Part shown: positions 6,581 through 9,532 of the stretch, piece by piece
How the letters are laid out: the number at the start of each line of letters is the position of its first letter
Position numbering within the stretch: position 1 is the stretch's first letter
Assembly: GCA_964624465.1 (NCBI GenBank)
Contig: CAZUZD010000245.1
Coordinates: 1-9,532, forward strand
DNA from: CAZUZD01 sp964624465
Lineage (GTDB): Bacteria > Planctomycetota > Planctomycetia > Isosphaerales > Isosphaeraceae
Length of the DNA stretch: 9,532 nt
Direction of reading: 5' to 3'
The notes under the pieces: generated by a model
Told to the model about the DNA's origin: nothing
Seen by the model: the letters and a program-made list of their open reading frames with translations, nothing else
Database searches by the model: none
Position numbers and translations under genes: made by a program

Positions 6581-6967
6581 GTGGTCGACATCGGCTATGA
6601 CGGGGTGCGGGTCCTGCTCGTGGAGGACGCCCCGTTCCTGCGCTATGCGTTCGGCCGGCTGCTGCGGCTCCAGGGCTTCGTCGTCCGCGAGGCCAACGAC
6701 GGCCGCGAGGCGCTCGAGGCCGTGCCCGTCTTCTGCCCGCAGCTCGTGCTGACCGACCTGATGATGCCGGTCATGGACGGCGTCGAGCTGATCCGACGGC
6801 TGCACCAGGACCCGAACACCGCCAGCCTGCCGATCGTCGCCATCACCGCCGACGCCACCGCCCAGGCCGAACGCCTGGCGCGGGAGGCCGGCGCCATCGA
6901 CGTGATCACCAAGCCGATCGACCTGCCCTCGCTGCTCGGCCGGCTCCGCGACCTGAACCTGGTCTAG
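6581..6967 (+). CDS. Single-domain CheY-like response regulator receiver
   Basis: 128 residues from GTG 6581, exactly the size of an isolated receiver domain. AGGGGG at 6571-6576 lies 4 nt before this GTG. The next in-frame GTG (6605) has no RBS, and a start as far up as 6323 would add an Arg/Pro-rich, non-protein-like leader. All phosphorylation-site residues are present: acidic pair E15/D16, phospho-acceptor D59 in LTDLMMPVMDG, switch T89 in AITADA, and K111 in ITKPID. There is no output domain, so it acts through protein contacts or in a phosphorelay. No histidine kinase or chemotaxis gene is in the window; its partner is unknown. Confidence 0.9.
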   Translation: MVDIGYDGVRVLLVEDAPFLRYAFGRLLRLQGFVVREANDGREALEAVPVFCPQLVLTDLMMPVMDGVELIRRLHQDPNTASLPIVAITADATAQAERLAREAGAIDVITKPIDLPSLLGRLRDLNLV

Positions 6968-6970
6968 GAG

Positions 6971-6983
6971 CCGGCGGCGCCGG
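6971..6983. terminator. Possible bidirectional terminator hairpin at convergent junction
   Basis: CCGGC (6971-6975) and GCCGG (6979-6983) form a GC stem with a GGC loop, 3 nt after the receiver stop and 16 nt beyond the rseP stop on the other strand. There is no T-tract, so its strength as a terminator is uncertain. Confidence 0.3.
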
Positions 6984-6999
6984 ACCAGGTCGGGTCGGC

Positions 7000-9048
7000 T
7001 CAGCCGCCGAAGTAGCGAGCGACGTAGCCCACGACGTCATTGACGTTCACGAAGAGCATGAGCGCCAGGATGAACGCCAGGCCGCCGAACTGGATCGGGC
7101 CGGCGAGCCGCTCGGGGACCGGGCGGCCGGTGACTTTTTCGTAGAGCAGGAACAGGAACTGGCCGCCGTCGAGCGGGAAGATCGGCAGGAAGTTGATCAC
7201 CGCCAGGTTGATGCTCAGGATGCCGAGGAACTGCACGAAGGCGTCCAGCCCCAGCCGCGCGGCCGAGTAGGCGGCGTCGGCGATCTTGGGCAAGCCGCCG
7301 ACCGCGTCCTTGCCCAGCCGGTTCTGGAAGAACCCGCGGATCACGTAGTAGACCGACGTGACGTTCGAAACGACATCGTTCCAGGCCCGTCGCAGCGCCG
7401 AGGGCAGGCTCTGCGGCGGCAGCTCGCGACGCAGGCCCACGAACTGGAGGCCGCGGTCGGTGGCGAACCAGCCGGGCACGGCGGCGGGCGTGATCGCGAT
7501 CGGCGCGGTCCCGCCGGCGAGGACCAGCTCGACGGCGGCGGTCGGGAACTGCTGGAGCCGGGCGAACGCCGCCGGCCAGGCGGCCAGCACGTCGCTGCCG
7601 GCACCCTTCTCCTCGCCAAAGACGAGCCGGGGCTCGGGCGGCAAGGGCTCGGAGCCCTCGGGGGCGGCCGGCCGGGTCAGCAGGATCGAGCCCAGCACGT
7701 CGCCGGGCTTCAGGCCCGCGCGGGCCGCCGGCGAGTCGGGCGTGACGGCGGCCAGCTTCGGCTCGATCGCCAGCGCCAGGCCCAGGCCCGGCACCTCCAG
7801 CGGCTCGGTCGGGCTCACGCTCACCTCGGCCCACGGGGCCAGCAGCTCCAGCCGGGGCACCGCCAGCGAGAGCGTCTCGGCCGAGGGGCCCTCGCCACGG
7901 AGGACGTCGAGCTGCAGCGGCCGATCGGCGCGGGCGGCGTCGAAGGCCAGATCGGGCAGTCGCATCGGGTCGAAGTCGGCCGCGCCGTCGACGCCCACGA
8001 TCCGGTCGCCCACCCGCAGGCCTGCTGACTCGGCCGGCGAGCCGGCCCGGATCGCGGCCACCGGCCCGGCGGTCAGCCGGAACCCGAAGTCGACGAACGG
8101 CACCGGCGGCACGGTCGCGGTCCGCGTGCCCGGCTTGATCGAGGCCGAAGCGCCCGCCTCGGGCTCGTCGCGCAGGGTCAGGATCACCGGCTGATCCCGG
8201 TGCTCGGCCATCCAGCGGACGAACTCGTCATAGGTGCCCACCGGCAGCGGCTCGCCCCCCTCGACGGCCACGGCCACCACCCGGCCGCCGGTGGTCAGCG
8301 CCTTCGCCACGTCGGTGGTCGGGCCCGAGAAGCCGGCGGGGGCGAGGAACGGCGTCTTCGGGCTCAGCAGCAGGTCGTCGGTGGGCGTGATGCCCATCAT
8401 CGGCACCGGCTGATCCTTCTGGCGCCGGGGGCGGACCTCGACCTCGATCGGCGCCTCGACGCCGGGCCGCCTCAGCGCCAGCTTCAGCACCTCATCCTTG
8501 CCGCTGAAGATCGTCGCCTGCTGGAGGTCGGAGTACGTGTCGATGGCCTGGCCGTTGGCCGAGACGACGGTGTCGCCGGGGCGCACGCCGGCGGCGTAGG
8601 CGGGCATGCCGGCGACCACCGAGCCGATCGTCGGCGGGATCTCGGGCCGGCCCTTGAGGTACACCCAGGTGAAGCACAGCAGGCCGAAGATCAGGTTCAT
8701 GATCACGCCGGCCGTGATGATCGCCATCCGGGCGCCCACGGGACGGTTCTGGAAGGCCCGCGGGTCGCCGGCGGCGTCGGGATCGACCCCGCCCGGCGAG
8801 CTGCCGGGCTCCTCGCCGAGCATCTTGACGTAGCCGCCCAGGGGGATGGCCCCCAGCACGTACTCGGTCTCGCCGACCTGCTTCGACCAGAGCTTCAGGC
8901 CCCCGATGTCGAAGCCCAGGGCGAACTTCTCGACCTTGACCTTGTTCCACTTGGCGAGCAGGAAGTGGCCCAGCTCGTGGATGAAGATCACGAATCCGAG
9001 GCCGATGACGACCAGGGCGATGGCCCACGCCGTGCTCAGGATCTCCAA
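7000..9048 (-). CDS. rseP: RseP-type site-2 protease with expanded PDZ region
   Basis: 682 residues against about 450 for typical RseP. The zinc motif HELGH is at residues 24-28, the conserved GAIPLGGYVKMLGE loop at 66-79, and the second active-site motif NFLPIFPLDGGQ at 619-630 with D627. The N-terminal membrane segment is about 8-32, a second is about 106-130, and the last two are about 603-628 and 650-672. Three PDZ-like modules have the AGLxxGD-type carboxylate loop (GVRPGD at 154-159, GLRVGD at 343-348, GLKPGD at 445-450). A further partial PDZ-like unit (about 238-294) lacks it. The protein cleaves membrane-anchored anti-sigma factors in other bacteria; the target here is unknown. Start: TTG 9048, 7 nt after a perfect AGGAGG; no better ATG or GTG is nearby. 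It overlaps the upstream dxr by 13 nt, implying co-transcription and coupled translation. Confidence 0.92.
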   Translation of the reverse strand: MEILSTAWAIALVVIGLGFVIFIHELGHFLLAKWNKVKVEKFALGFDIGGLKLWSKQVGETEYVLGAIPLGGYVKMLGEEPGSSPGGVDPDAAGDPRAFQNRPVGARMAIITAGVIMNLIFGLLCFTWVYLKGRPEIPPTIGSVVAGMPAYAAGVRPGDTVVSANGQAIDTYSDLQQATIFSGKDEVLKLALRRPGVEAPIEVEVRPRRQKDQPVPMMGITPTDDLLLSPKTPFLAPAGFSGPTTDVAKALTTGGRVVAVAVEGGEPLPVGTYDEFVRWMAEHRDQPVILTLRDEPEAGASASIKPGTRTATVPPVPFVDFGFRLTAGPVAAIRAGSPAESAGLRVGDRIVGVDGAADFDPMRLPDLAFDAARADRPLQLDVLRGEGPSAETLSLAVPRLELLAPWAEVSVSPTEPLEVPGLGLALAIEPKLAAVTPDSPAARAGLKPGDVLGSILLTRPAAPEGSEPLPPEPRLVFGEEKGAGSDVLAAWPAAFARLQQFPTAAVELVLAGGTAPIAITPAAVPGWFATDRGLQFVGLRRELPPQSLPSALRRAWNDVVSNVTSVYYVIRGFFQNRLGKDAVGGLPKIADAAYSAARLGLDAFVQFLGILSINLAVINFLPIFPLDGGQFLFLLYEKVTGRPVPERLAGPIQFGGLAFILALMLFVNVNDVVGYVARYFGG

Positions 9049-9532
9049 CGGCCTACCTCCTGCCGGGCCCAGGCGTCGACCTGCCAGAGCTGGTCGAGCG
9101 TGGGGTGGGCGTCGTACGGGTGATGGTCGAGCGCCGCGCGGCAGGCGCGGGGAATGTCCAGGAAGCGGAGGTCACCCCCGAGGAACCGCGCCACGGCGGT
9201 CTCGTTGGCGGCATTGAGCGCGGCGCCGGCCGTGCCGCCGGCGCGCATCGCCTGGTCGGCCAGGTCGAGCGCCGGGAAGGTCTCGCGATCCGGCGGCTCG
9301 AAGTGCAGCTGGAAGGCCTTCGAGAGGTCGAGCCGGGGGCTCGGGCTGTCGAACCGATCGGGGTAGGTCAGGGCGTACTGAATCGGCAGCCGCATGTCGG
9401 GCGGCGAGAGCTGGGCCACCACGCTGCCGTCGACGAACTCGACCATCGAGTGCACCACGCTCTCGGGGTGGACGACCACCTCGATCTGCTCGGGCCTCAG
9501 GTCGAAGAGCCAGCGGGCCTCGATCACCTCGA
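9036..9532 (-). CDS. dxr: 1-deoxy-D-xylulose 5-phosphate reductoisomerase, C-terminal part
   Basis: The gene enters from the right edge; about 165 C-terminal residues are visible. The frame is open to the window end, so the GTG at 9527 is internal. The visible part begins EVIEARWLFDL, then HPESVVHSMVEFVDGSVVAQL, PDMRLPIQYALTYPDR and AALNAANETAVARFLGG, all characteristic of DXR (IspC), and closes with a helical C-terminal domain containing VDAWAR. The enzyme converts DXP to MEP with NADPH and a divalent metal, the committed step of the MEP isoprenoid pathway, in the cytoplasm. The Glu and Asn-rich substrate- and metal-binding segment (NAANE) is intact. Its TGA lies inside the start of rseP. 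Confidence 0.95.
   Translation of the reverse strand, partial: EVIEARWLFDLRPEQIEVVVHPESVVHSMVEFVDGSVVAQLSPPDMRLPIQYALTYPDRFDSPSPRLDLSKAFQLHFEPPDRETFPALDLADQAMRAGGTAGAALNAANETAVARFLGGDLRFLDIPRACRAALDHHPYDAHPTLDQLWQVDAWARQEVGRWRS
9053..9060 (-). promoter_or_regulatory. Strong Shine-Dalgarno that fixes the TTG start of rseP
   Basis: On the minus strand AGGAGG precedes the TTG codon at 9048-9046 by 7 nt. It lies within the last codons of dxr. It supports initiation at a rare TTG and re-initiation by ribosomes finishing dxr. Confidence 0.7.

Noticed and set aside
6305..6805. N-terminal extension of the hydrolase frame to 490 codons
   Set aside because: The extension runs antisense over the receiver gene and precedes a good signal peptide at ATG 6304.
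8200..9123. 307-codon plus-strand frame antisense to rseP
   Set aside because: His/Asp/Gly/Arg-rich mirror of rseP codons with no motif; the opposite strand is clearly rseP.
1..9532. CRISPR arrays, tRNA/rRNA genes, transposons, toxin-antitoxin or defence modules
   Set aside because: No repeated spacers, cloverleaf-like segments, transposase motifs or known defence domains were seen on either strand.

Overview
The window is about 9.5 kb of very GC-rich bacterial DNA, densely packed with ordinary-looking chromosomal genes. The best guess at the source is a planctomycete, perhaps Isosphaeraceae-like. This is inferred from the combination of a TPR/FG-GAP/ASPIC-UnbV (CRTAC1-type) protein, an oversized multi-PDZ RseP homologue, a CBS-less SpoIVFB-like protease and strong GC bias; no rRNA or marker gene confirms it. 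No tRNA, rRNA, CRISPR array, insertion sequence, integrase, phage gene or secondary-metabolite cluster was seen.

Layout. (1) The plus strand carries the 3' part of a large CRTAC1-like protein (1-2100) and then a DinB/YfiT-like four-helix protein (2166-2627). (2) A minus-strand run, in transcription order, holds a secreted alpha/beta-hydrolase (6304-5333), an M24/creatinase-fold protein that appears to have lost most metal ligands (5117-3852), a SpoIVFB-like site-2 protease (3729-2890) and a 74-residue ORF of unknown function (2884-2660) starting 5 nt after the protease stop. (3) A lone CheY-like receiver lies on the plus strand (6581-6967). (4) At the right end, on the minus strand, the 3' part of dxr (ispC) overlaps by 13 nt the start of an RseP-type site-2 protease with an enlarged PDZ region (9048-7000).

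How the genes may work together. dxr catalyses the committed step of the MEP isoprenoid pathway, and its proximity to rseP is a known bacterial arrangement (cell-envelope/isoprenoid locus). RseP-type proteases cleave membrane-anchored anti-sigma factors, but no sigma/anti-sigma pair lies in the window. The second site-2 protease is of a different subgroup, and its partner is unknown. The hydrolase, M24-like protein, S2P and small ORF share a strand, but the 215-nt and 122-nt gaps mean a single transcript is not certain.

The items most worth a second look are: a perfect 9-bp inverted repeat enclosing the ribosome-binding region of the SpoIVFB-like gene; the M24-fold protein lacking its canonical metal ligands; the extra PDZ modules in the RseP homologue; and the small ORF that appears translationally coupled to the protease. 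None of these amounts to a clearly new multi-gene system.
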